A DNA stretch of 64,000 nt from Sphingomonas sp. dw_22. Its GTDB lineage: Bacteria; Pseudomonadota; Alphaproteobacteria; Sphingomonadales; Sphingomonadaceae. The DNA lies in the NCBI RefSeq assembly GCF_018449795.1, contig NZ_JAAVVE010000001.1, positions 124,001-188,000 of the forward strand, written 5' to 3'. Made by a program: the position numbers and the translations under genes. Shown one piece after another: positions 55,922 through 63,083 of the stretch (position 1 is its first letter; every line of letters starts with the position of its first letter). The notes below the pieces were generated by a model that was given only the letters and a program-made list of their open reading frames with translations, did no database searches and was not told the origin of the DNA.

Positions 55922-55939
55922 TGCCGGCTTGAGCCGGCA
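55922..55939. terminator. Hairpin between convergent genes
   Basis: TGCCGGCT-TG-AGCCGGCA: a perfect 8-bp stem between the convergent SDR and winged-helix genes. There is no U-run, so termination is uncertain. Confidence 0.4.
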
Positions 55940-55945
55940 CTCGGG

Positions 55946-56479
55946 TCATCGGCTGGACAGCGACTCGCCCCAGAGCATCCGTATGCGAATGGCGTCCGGA
56001 GGAGAGATCACATAGCCGCGCGGCCGCATCGTGGTGAGCGCGGTTTCCAGCCCCCTGGGGCGCAACGCCCGGCGGATATGGACAACATAGACCGCCAGGC
56101 GACGGCGATACCGGTCATCCTCCAGCGCAACCGGATCGCCGCCGTGCGTCCGTCCGGGCTCATCGACCATATCCAGCAGAAAGGCGGCGGCGACATTGAG
56201 GTCCAACTGGAGCGCCTTGCGGACGCGGCCGATCCGTTCCTCCCTGTCGGAGGAACATTTGTTGATGATCCGCGTGGCTGCCAGTTGGATCTCCTGCCGG
56301 ATGGCGAGGATGTCGGTGACGGCCTGCTCGCTGTAGCTGGGAATTTCCGGATATTCGGTACGGACCTTCTCGATCATTCGCGTGGCGATGCCGTCGGTCG
56401 CTTCGACGATTTCCGCAGCCATCCGCACGTTGACGTCCTTTGCGGAGGCCTCGAATGCAATAGGCTGCCGCAGCCGCAT
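55946..56479 (-). CDS. Winged-helix (OmpR-type C-terminal domain) protein without receiver domain
   Basis: A 177-residue protein. The C-terminal part (residues about 105-165: YRRRLAVYVVHIRRALRPRG and RPRGYVIS) resembles the DNA-binding wing of OmpR-family regulators, where the strand usually reads RGxGYxL. The N-terminal 90 residues are helical (ITEA-like EIVEATDGIATRMIEKVRTE) and not a receiver domain; I do not recognise them. The start at 56479 follows GGAG at five bases. It lies 32 bases downstream of the EAL-domain gene and is probably cotranscribed, so it may be a c-di-GMP-linked transcription factor. Confidence 0.6.
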   Translation of the reverse strand: MRLRQPIAFEASAKDVNVRMAAEIVEATDGIATRMIEKVRTEYPEIPSYSEQAVTDILAIRQEIQLAATRIINKCSSDREERIGRVRKALQLDLNVAAAFLLDMVDEPGRTHGGDPVALEDDRYRRRLAVYVVHIRRALRPRGLETALTTMRPRGYVISPPDAIRIRMLWGESLSSR

Positions 56480-56511
56480 GGCGGCTCCGTTCGAAGCGAG
56501 TGCCCCGCGCG

Positions 56512-58086
56512 TCACCAAAACCACCAGGCGAGGATCAGGCTGGCATAGAAAAGCGGCGCTATTATCAGAACGACCGGGATCCAGCGCGACGGACGGTCCG
56601 GAACGAAACGACGGTCATCATCGTCATCCATCACGGCATGTTTCCGGTCGCGGATCGTCTGCCCCGCATCGCCAAGGGGAGGACTGGCCGAATTCTGGCG
56701 GCGCCCTGCATGGGGAAGCTGGCGCAAGGACGGGGGAGCGCTCGATGGGGACTCGCCCGATCCGGGGACTGGGGCATCCAGGCTGACGCGGGCGCGGAAG
56801 CGTTCGGGCGCGACGACCCGCCTGGGACCGCCGGCCGCCAGCCAGACCCGCATCACGCTGGGGCTGCCCGCGGCATAGCCTTGCTGCCACTGCGCGCCGG
56901 ACGCGGCGGCGAGGTCGGAAAGCGCCTGGGTCTCGATGCCCTCGGCGACGACGACCGGCGCAAGCGCGCTCGCCAGGCCCACGATATGCTCGAATGCCGC
57001 ACGATCCTGAAGCGACAGCGCCGCGCGCCGCAGGAAGAAACCATCGATCTTGATGATGTCGGGCTTCAGCGCGAGCAGGCGGCGGATCGAGGCATGCCCC
57101 GCCCCGAAATCGTCGATCGCCACCCGGCAGCCGAGGTTGCGCATCGTCGCGGCGAACGTCGAAGCATCGTCGATGGAGGGGAACCAGGCGGTTTCCGTGA
57201 TCTCGAGAACGAGGCGCCGGGCGATATCGGGCCGCCGCGACAGACGCGCCGCGATATCCAACCACCATCCGTCGAAGACCGCGCTATGCGCCGATATGTT
57301 GGCACCGAGCACGACTTCGGAATCATTCTCCAGTTCGTCGATGACGTGATCGACGACATAATGATCGAGCAGCCGAACCAGCCCCAGCCGCTCCAACGCG
57401 GGTATCGCCGCAGCCGGAAAGGCGCACGGCCCCTCGCTGGAGGCCATTCTGGGCAGGCACTCCTGATATAGGATATCCTCGTCGGCACCCGTCTTGCGGA
57501 TCGGCTGCCATGCCAGCAGCACGCGCCCGCCGCCCAACGCATCGAGCAGCGCGGCCGCCTCCGCCATGTCGCGGCGATAGCGTAGTGCCCAGTCCTCCCC
57601 GTCGGCGACAGCGGCGCCCGGGAAGCGGATGCGGCCAAGCTTCGTCCAGGCTTCGGCGGCGGCGATCGCCTCACCCGGTATCTTCGAAATCGACCAGCTC
57701 CCGCTGCATGACAGATGGATCGAGGCGCCTTCAGCCACGACCGGGCACGAAGCCATGATGCTCGACAGGGACCGGATCAGGCGCGCGCAGGCATCGCCGG
57801 CCTGATCGGCGCACGGCAGGGCGGACTCGCGGAGCCGCGCGCTGACGAGCCCACCGCCTTCATCGACGATCCACCCCTCGCCCCCGAGCAGTTCGGCAAG
57901 CGTCGCGATCACCGATTCGACCGCGCGCTCCGCCGCGGCCTCGCCGAATGCGCGCGCCAGATGCGGGTGATTGTCGATGCGAAAGGCGAAGGCGAGGTTG
58001 CGGACTTCAGCCTGGGGAAGGCGTGACGCGAACGGGCGGATCGCCGCGCCATCTCCTGCCGCTATTCGGTGCACCCCGGTCGCCAT
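56512..58086 (-). CDS. EAL-domain c-di-GMP phosphodiesterase with degenerate GGDEF and C-terminal membrane helix
   Basis: A 524-residue protein. Residues about 25-180 look like a degenerate GGDEF domain without the GGDEF motif. The EAL domain (about 185-430) keeps the key residues: E209 in ECLPR, N263 in ANISAHS, E295 in LEITET, D325-D326 in IDDFGAG, K346 in IIKIDGF, E382/E385 in VAEGIET and Q401. It should hydrolyse c-di-GMP. Unusually, a low-complexity linker leads to an MDDDDD stretch and a single hydrophobic helix (residues 502-524), predicting tail anchoring. The start at 58086 is 50 bases from a 20-bp repeat bounding the neighbouring recombinase element, so its promoter may lie in invertible DNA. 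Confidence 0.82.
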   Translation of the reverse strand: MATGVHRIAAGDGAAIRPFASRLPQAEVRNLAFAFRIDNHPHLARAFGEAAAERAVESVIATLAELLGGEGWIVDEGGGLVSARLRESALPCADQAGDACARLIRSLSSIMASCPVVAEGASIHLSCSGSWSISKIPGEAIAAAEAWTKLGRIRFPGAAVADGEDWALRYRRDMAEAAALLDALGGGRVLLAWQPIRKTGADEDILYQECLPRMASSEGPCAFPAAAIPALERLGLVRLLDHYVVDHVIDELENDSEVVLGANISAHSAVFDGWWLDIAARLSRRPDIARRLVLEITETAWFPSIDDASTFAATMRNLGCRVAIDDFGAGHASIRRLLALKPDIIKIDGFFLRRAALSLQDRAAFEHIVGLASALAPVVVAEGIETQALSDLAAASGAQWQQGYAAGSPSVMRVWLAAGGPRRVVAPERFRARVSLDAPVPGSGESPSSAPPSLRQLPHAGRRQNSASPPLGDAGQTIRDRKHAVMDDDDDRRFVPDRPSRWIPVVLIIAPLFYASLILAWWFW

Positions 58087-58135
58087 ACTCGCCCCCCTCG
58101 ACCCGGCGAGCGCGCCGGCCGAGCGAGAGACCGAA

Positions 58136-58155
58136 TAGCCAAAACTGTATCAGCG
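58136..58155 (+). repeat. Left 20-bp inverted repeat of putative invertible element
   Basis: TAGCCAAAACTGTATCAGCG, exact reverse complement of 59012-59031. Neither flanking base extends the match. It lies between the EAL gene start (58086) and the recombinase coding region. Confidence 0.9.
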
Positions 58156-58194
58156 CCCCGGGCGCAGGTCTTTGGAAGCTATGAGGAGAAATCT

Positions 58195-59070
58195 GTAAGT
58201 AATTATAATACAACAAGAAAAGTAAAAATATACTCACCGCGAACCGTTTACGATCGAGAAGGGCAGAGAAAGTATCTGACCGCTGCGGAGATCAATGCAT
58301 TCCTGAAGTCCGCGCGCAGTTGCGATATCGGCGTCAATAGCTTTTGCCTGATGCTGGCCCTTACCGGGTGCAGGATTTCGGAAGCGTTGTCGCTGACCAG
58401 GGAAAACATCGATTTCGAGGCCGAACATGTCATCATTCAAAGCCTGAAGAAACGCGGGAAACGGATATTCCGTGCAATTCCGCTGCCCTCGGACTTCCTC
58501 AACTTGCTGAAGACGTGGTTTCGATCCGATGTGTTCGTTGGAGACCGTCTATGGCCGTGGTCGCGAATGACCGGATATCGCAGGATTTGCGAAGTAATGC
58601 GCTCGGCAGGCGTATCGGGCAGCTATGCCACCCCGAAGGGATTGCGCCATGGATTTGCCGTCCACGCCGTCCAGACAAACGTACCGCTGACGCTCATCCA
58701 GCGATGGTTGGGCCATGCCGATATCAAGACCACCGCAATCTATACCAGCGCCATAGGGCCGGAAGAGCGTGAAATCGCCGCACGAATGTGGAACATCGTC
58801 TCGAAGCGCGACTCACGGCATCTTAAACGTCACCTGAGCAGGAGCAGGCCGGAGGGACATGATGCGGATGAGCACTTCGCCCATCGACCCGCAAGTTGTT
58901 CTTCTTGCAATGAAATCTCCATCACCGATGCGATTGTCGCACGGCCGGCCGATCGGCGGAAATCCAAAGCAATAACAATGGCTTATCGCATCAATGGGAT
59001 TTTCTATTGCTCGCTGATACAGTTTTGGCTAAACTGTCACAGATTTTATGCTGATATTCCATATATTTAA
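58195..59070 (+). CDS. Small tyrosine recombinase (FimB/FimE-like), no canonical start codon
   Basis: About 290 codons encoding a catalytic-domain-only tyrosine recombinase beginning just before RKYLTAAEINAFLKSAR, like FimB/FimE, which lack the N-terminal arm-binding domain. Catalytic residues are visible: Arg in TGCRISEALSL, Lys in LKKRGKR, RH in KGLRHGFA, His in WLGHADIKTT and Tyr in TAIYTSAIG. No ATG, GTG or TTG lies in frame between the left repeat and this region. A strong AGGAG (58184-58188) precedes a GTA at 58195, so the start codon is mutated or non-standard; an in-frame GTG at 58069 is the nearest canonical option but crosses the repeat and overlaps the EAL gene. The last 13 codons lie beyond the right repeat. 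About 60% identical by eye to the second recombinase. Confidence 0.7.
   Translation, partial: VSNYNTTRKVKIYSPRTVYDREGQRKYLTAAEINAFLKSARSCDIGVNSFCLMLALTGCRISEALSLTRENIDFEAEHVIIQSLKKRGKRIFRAIPLPSDFLNLLKTWFRSDVFVGDRLWPWSRMTGYRRICEVMRSAGVSGSYATPKGLRHGFAVHAVQTNVPLTLIQRWLGHADIKTTAIYTSAIGPEEREIAARMWNIVSKRDSRHLKRHLSRSRPEGHDADEHFAHRPASCSSCNEISITDAIVARPADRRKSKAITMAYRINGIFYCSLIQFWLNCHRFYADIPYI
58202..58209. promoter_or_regulatory. Bidirectional -10 element inside invertible segment
   Basis: ATTATAAT is its own reverse complement and gives TATAAT on both strands, in an AT-rich stretch 47-54 bp inside the left repeat. Facing left it would drive the EAL gene; the -35 at 17-base spacing (TATTTT) is weak. 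Facing right it sits at the start of the recombinase. Confidence 0.4.
59012..59031 (-). repeat. Right 20-bp inverted repeat of putative invertible element
   Basis: CGCTGATACAGTTTTGGCTA, exact reverse complement of 58136-58155. It lies within the last codons of the recombinase frame (encoding LIQFWL) and overlaps the dyad at 59019-59037. Confidence 0.9.
59019..59037. promoter_or_regulatory. Candidate recombinase crossover site
   Basis: ACAGTTT, five bases TGGCT, AAACTGT: a perfect 7-bp dyad with a short spacer, the usual layout of a tyrosine-recombinase core site. The left end matches only the repeat-internal arm fully; its outer arm (ATTCGGT in the same sense) matches 4 of 7. Confidence 0.5.
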
Positions 59071-59700
59071 CCCTTGATGCGTCGATGCATCGTCCGGACG
59101 GTTTGCCGATGATCGACTGAAGGGAACGCGCCCGGACGCGCACTGCAGGACCATGGGACAGGTTGGCGCGCAGCGCCCCTCAAATTAGGCGTTTTTACCG
59201 GAATTTTCGAGTTGGTAAGCGGCGTGTGCCGGAAGGCTTTTTATCCCTTCTCCCGCATACGCTTCTCCCGGCGATCGGCGCCCGGCCCAGCGATAGAAAT
59301 GTTCGACCTCCCCTTCCGCGTCGCCATCATTCGCGATGACGGCATGATTCCCATTGATGGCTCAGATACCCTTTTAGACGATATTCCGATCCGGACACCG
59401 ATGCGTTGCACCGGAGATCGCCGGCAACGCGCATTCGCCCCCGAGGGAGGATGCCGCCTGGGCGGCATGGCCGGGCTGAAGCATCGATCGCGCTCGGCGA
59501 TCCTGTAAGCAGGGCCCTCCGGCCGCGACGGACGCCGCCAGTCCAACATCCACATCCTGACAGGCCCTCCGTCCGGCCTGTCCGGCAAGAAGATCGTTAG
59601 TTGAGAGGCGGTTACCCGCGCATTTCGAGCCGTGGGAAGGTTTTGTAAACCAAGTTGACGCTACGGCATCCTAACCAATTCATATAGGAGGGGTCGGGCG
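59071..59700. other. 630-bp region between the two recombinase genes
   Basis: No gene is supported. A 98-codon plus-strand frame at 59212-59508 has no ribosome site and no family resemblance. The only structured element I see is the palindrome GGTTT-TGT-AAACC at 59639-59651, about 50 bp before the second recombinase, possibly its operator. I found no inverted repeat pair around the second recombinase like that around the first. Confidence 0.5.
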
Positions 59701-60525
59701 ATGATGCCTTGGACCGTGTACAATCAAGCCGGGCAGCGCAAATATCTGACAAGAGGAGAATGCGCGTCCTTTCTGCAGGCCGCGCAAGGCAGGGATGCCA
59801 ACGTGCGCGGCTTCTGCTGGCTCCTGGCGGCGACGGGTTGCAGAATTTCCGAAGCGCTTGCCCTGACAGAGCGCAACATCGATTTTGAGACGGGGCAGGT
59901 CATCATCGAATGCCTGAAGAAGCGTGGAAAGAAGGTCTTTCGGGCGATCCCGTTGCCGCCGGCGCTGCTCGCCCTTCTCAAAACGGCGCTCGAAACCGAA
60001 ACATTGCCCCGTGAGCGATTATGGCCCTGGTCGCGGATGACGGGCTATCGGCGCGTTCGCGAAGTGATGGAAGCGGCCGGTATCGTCGGCGGCCACGCCT
60101 CGCCGAAGGGCCTTCGCCATGCATTCGGGGTCTGCGCCATCCAGTCGAACGTGCCGCTCAACCTCGTCCAGCGCTGGCTCGGGCACGCGGATATGAAGAC
60201 GACGGCGATCTACACGAGCGCAATGGGGCCGGAAGAGCGTGAATTCGCGTCGCGCATGTGGGTTTACGGTACGGGCCAATCCCCGGCAGCGGGCGGGGCA
60301 ACGCCAAAGGCCAAGCGATTGATCCGGGCGCCCGGCGTCCTCCGCGTGAATTCGCGTCCGGGAAAGGCAGGCGCGGGCGCGACCGGCAACCCGGTTTGCA
60401 ATATTCTTCCCGCCCCTTCCGAAGCACGTGATTCCGGTCGCCCCACGTCCCTTCTGAGGCTGGCGATCCTGCTGAACCAACAGGTCACCAAGAGAGTGAA
60501 GGCGCTCGCCTTTGCGGCATGCTGA
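59701..60525 (+). CDS. Small tyrosine recombinase (FimB/FimE-like) with C-terminal extension
   Basis: A 274-residue recombinase starting MMPWTVYNQAGQRKYLTRGE, followed by the catalytic domain: TGCRISEALAL (Arg), LKKRGKKVF (Lys), PKGLRHAFG (His-Arg region), WLGHADMKTT and YTSAMG (Tyr). Like the first recombinase it lacks an N-terminal core-binding domain. A C-terminal tail of about 85 residues after GPEEREFASRMW has no recognised domain. GGAGGGG lies about seven bases before the ATG. It may act on the repeats of the first element, or on sites near the adhesin operon. Confidence 0.82.
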   Translation: MMPWTVYNQAGQRKYLTRGECASFLQAAQGRDANVRGFCWLLAATGCRISEALALTERNIDFETGQVIIECLKKRGKKVFRAIPLPPALLALLKTALETETLPRERLWPWSRMTGYRRVREVMEAAGIVGGHASPKGLRHAFGVCAIQSNVPLNLVQRWLGHADMKTTAIYTSAMGPEEREFASRMWVYGTGQSPAAGGATPKAKRLIRAPGVLRVNSRPGKAGAGATGNPVCNILPAPSEARDSGRPTSLLRLAILLNQQVTKRVKALAFAAC

Positions 60526-60683
60526 CGGGCGCTTTGTCGCAGAATGGCGATAACTTGCCGATTCCGACTTTCTCGCGCCTCCATCCGCGAGCGATAAGCT
60601 GAATCTGAATCTTGGCCGGCACTCGGCTGGCCGGGAAATAGCATGGTCCGCCGGAGAGCGGGTCGGCATGCAGGATCCTTCTC

Positions 60684-60887
60684 ATGAACGCTGAAATCGA
60701 CACCGGGCGTGTCGCATTCGCCCTGGCCCAGACGACCCTCTCCATGCTCATTGCCGCGGGGGTGCTGGAAAGCGAGATCGTGCAGGCCGCGGCGGATGCG
60801 TTGGAGCATGATGGAGCCCTCGGCCTGTCCGAACATGAAATCATCACGCTGACGGATGTGGTCCGATCATCGGTGCCGCAACAATAA
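60684..60887 (+). CDS. 67-residue hypothetical protein
   Basis: A small acidic protein (MNAEIDTGRVAFALAQTTLS at the start, LGLSEHEIITLTDVVRSS near the end) predicted to be helical. The ATG at 60684 has AGGA eight bases upstream and codon use matches neighbours. I do not recognise it. It lies between the second recombinase and the adhesin operon on the same strand, so it might assist recombination or regulation, but nothing in the sequence shows this. Confidence 0.5.
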   Translation: MNAEIDTGRVAFALAQTTLSMLIAAGVLESEIVQAAADALEHDGALGLSEHEIITLTDVVRSSVPQQ

Positions 60888-61365
60888 GCGGCGCAGCTTG
60901 AGCATCGGCGAGTAGCGAAACAGCCCTATCGAGGCGCTCCCACGCGGCGCAGCACGACCGCGCGTAACACCATCCCGACAGTTCCCGCCCGCATTTCCGC
61001 AGGCGCGGGCCGATGCGAGCGCCCGGCTCCGGAGATCGATGCCAAACGAGGCCACAAGAAACCCCTCAAAGTCACCCCAACTCTTCTACAAGAATTAACC
61101 CGCTTTAATAGTAATCATTGAGGACTAATTACCAATTAACTAAGAATATCATTTCATAAACGAAATAGATTATCTAGGATAAATTGGAAGTAATTTTAAG
61201 AAATTAATGCTAAATCCAATATAATATTAGATTATCTAACATATTTCTGTAATTAACACCAAAACTCCCTTTCTGTATCTTCTCAAATCATAGTATGAGG
61301 TGATTCGAGACTGGAGACTGATGTCGCCGCCGGCGCTTTGCACAATCTCCGAAGAGAGGGCGGGA
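60888..61365. other. 478-bp intergenic region with AT-rich promoter zone
   Basis: No gene is seen. From about 61075 to 61290 the DNA is strikingly AT-rich for this genome and precedes the two-partner-secretion operon. It holds two copies of TAGATTATCTA (61166-61176 and 61228-61238) and a dyad ATTTC-ATAAAC-GAAAT (61151-61166). Confidence 0.55.
61166..61238. repeat. Repeated near-palindrome TAGATTATCTA upstream of tpsB-like gene
   Basis: Two identical 11-bp copies at 61166-61176 and 61228-61238, 62 bp apart (about six helix turns). Each is TAGAT-T-ATCTA, symmetric around one base. Likely protein-binding sites for cooperative looping or recombinase half-sites. Confidence 0.5.
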
Positions 61366-63036
61366 ATGGGACTTAATCGACGCTGGTTGTTCGTGCTCGC
61401 CGTCACCGCTGTCGCCCCGGTCAACGTCGCACGAGCGCAGCAAACACCGCCGGTCGATCCCAGCCGGGTCGACGAGCGGCTCCGCCCGACCCAACCCACG
61501 CCCGATGTCCGCCCGGTCGACGTGCCGGAGCTGCCGCGCCAGCAGTCCGTGCCCGAGGCAGCGCTCTCGGTCCGCATCACCGCCGTCCGCTTCGAAGGGG
61601 CGACGTCGGTCCCGGTCGCCGCGCTCGATGCGATCGCGGCACCCTATCTCAACCGCGACATGCCGCTCGCCGAGCTCTTCAAGCTCGCCGAGGAGATCAC
61701 CTCCGAATATCGCCGGCGCGGCTTCGTCCTCTCGCGCGCGGTGGTCGGGCCGCAGCGGATCGAGAACGGCGTGCTGACGATCCAGATCGTCGAGGGCCAT
61801 ATCGGCGCGACGAAGATCGAGGGCGATGCCGGCGGCTACGAGCCCTATCTGCGCGACTATCTCGGCACCGTCGCGGCGGCCCGGCCCACCACGGGCGACG
61901 CGCTGACCCGCGCGCTGCTGCTCGCCCGCGACCTGCAGGGCGTCGACGTGCGCGCGGTGCTCACCCCCTCCCCCAGCGAGGTCGGCGCCGCCGACCTGAC
62001 GCTGGCGGTCAGGCGCAAGCCGATCGAGGGCTATGTCGCGGTCGACAATCGCGGCTCGCGCTGGCTGGGGCCGGTCCAGGTCTATGGCGGCCTGACGTTC
62101 AACGACCTGCTCGGCGCGGGCGAGCGCATCTCGATCACCGGCGTAAGCGCGCCGGTCCACAGGGAACTGGGCTTCCTCTCGGTCACCTATGACCAGCCGG
62201 TGGGCAGCTCGGGCCTGCGCTTCACCGCGTTCGGCAGCTATGCGGCGACCCATCCGGGCGACGAGCTGCGCGCGCTCGACCTGCGCGGCCGCAGCGTCAC
62301 CTATGGCGGCGCGCTGCGCTATCCGTTCATCCGCAGCCGCGAGACGAACCTGTTCGGCCGCATCGTCTTCACCGGCCGCGACAGCAGGTCGGAAAATGTG
62401 GTGATCGACCCGATCTTCCGCGATAGGATCCGCACGCTCCAGGGCGAGCTGTTCGGCAATTATGCGGCCCCCTGGGGCGGCATGGTCAACGTGCGCGTCT
62501 CGGTGACGCAGGGCCTCGACATCTTCGGCGCGACCGTGCTCGAGGACCGCAACAAGTCGCGCGCCACCGGATCGGGCCAGTTCACCCGCGCCAATTTCGA
62601 GCTCAGCTACGCGCAGCGCATCGTCCAGGGCCTGTACGTCCAGCTCAGCGGCACCGCGCAATATACCGGCGACAGCCTGCTCGCGGCCGAGGAGTTCGGC
62701 CTGGGCGGCGATCAGTTCGCGCACGCCTATGACCCGTCGGAAATCACCGGCGACAAGGGCGCCGCCGGCCGCGTCGAGCTGTTCTATGCCGCCCAGGCCG
62801 GCTTCGGCTCGGTCCAGCCCTATGTCTATTACGAGGCCGGCCGCGTGTCGCAGAACGATCCGCTGCCCGGCGAGGCGCTGCACAGCGCGCTCGAATCCGC
62901 GGGCGCGGGCCTGCGCGTCGGCCTCATCCAGGGAATTTCCGGCTCGGTGGAGTTCGCCAAGCCGCTCGACCGTCCGGTCGCGGCACGCGGCGACAAGGAC
63001 GGCCGGGTCTTTTTCTCGCTCAGCGCAGCCTTCTGA
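61366..63036 (+). CDS. Two-partner secretion outer-membrane transporter (ShlB/FhaC/HecB family)
   Basis: A 556-residue TpsB protein. It has a signal peptide ending VARAQ, a proline-rich linker, a POTRA_2-type domain (about residues 65-140, SVRITAVRFEGATSVPVAAL), a second POTRA region to about 200, and a 16-strand barrel with the conserved motif VAVDNRGSRWLGPVQVYGG and the family VRV/RLD-like strands, ending VFFSLSAAF. It exports the TpsA passenger encoded next. The ATG at 61366 follows GAGAGGG; an upstream in-frame ATG at 61300 lacks a ribosome site. The promoter region is AT-rich with repeated TAGATTATCTA. Confidence 0.9.
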   Translation: MGLNRRWLFVLAVTAVAPVNVARAQQTPPVDPSRVDERLRPTQPTPDVRPVDVPELPRQQSVPEAALSVRITAVRFEGATSVPVAALDAIAAPYLNRDMPLAELFKLAEEITSEYRRRGFVLSRAVVGPQRIENGVLTIQIVEGHIGATKIEGDAGGYEPYLRDYLGTVAAARPTTGDALTRALLLARDLQGVDVRAVLTPSPSEVGAADLTLAVRRKPIEGYVAVDNRGSRWLGPVQVYGGLTFNDLLGAGERISITGVSAPVHRELGFLSVTYDQPVGSSGLRFTAFGSYAATHPGDELRALDLRGRSVTYGGALRYPFIRSRETNLFGRIVFTGRDSRSENVVIDPIFRDRIRTLQGELFGNYAAPWGGMVNVRVSVTQGLDIFGATVLEDRNKSRATGSGQFTRANFELSYAQRIVQGLYVQLSGTAQYTGDSLLAAEEFGLGGDQFAHAYDPSEITGDKGAAGRVELFYAAQAGFGSVQPYVYYEAGRVSQNDPLPGEALHSALESAGAGLRVGLIQGISGSVEFAKPLDRPVAARGDKDGRVFFSLSAAF

Positions 63037-63083
63037 AGATTGCGGGCTGGCCACCCGAACGGCCGAAAACAGGGATTGACGAT

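Larger units (their letters stand above)
58136..59031. mobile_element. Putative self-encoded invertible DNA element (896 bp) with tyrosine recombinase
   Basis: A perfect 20-bp inverted repeat (58136-58155, 59012-59031) encloses almost the whole first recombinase gene. Inverted rather than direct repeats predict inversion, not excision. The right end contains a dyad ACAGTTT-TGGCT-AAACTGT (59019-59037), the arm-spacer-arm form of a tyrosine-recombinase crossover site; the left end keeps one arm and a degenerate second arm. Near the left end is a palindromic ATTATAAT that supplies a consensus -10 box on either strand. An alternative reading is a small transposon-like element with terminal repeats. 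Confidence 0.65.

Noticed and set aside
58069..58198. GTG at 58069 as the recombinase start
   Set aside because: No ribosome site, and the added residues are antisense-like R/P-rich sequence that crosses the repeat and overlaps the EAL gene; kept as a possibility only.
59212..59508. 98-codon plus-strand frame between recombinases
   Set aside because: Starts with TTG without ribosome site and has no recognisable motif.
61166..61238. TAGATTATCTA pair as fim-type inverted repeats for a promoter inversion
   Set aside because: The two copies lie in the same orientation except for their internal symmetry and only 62 bp apart, so an invertible promoter cannot be claimed; kept as binding sites.
61259..61279. 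CCAAAAC and TGTATC separated by eight bases, resembling a split copy of the 20-bp repeat
   Set aside because: Only 13 matching bases with an insertion in AT-rich DNA; could be chance.
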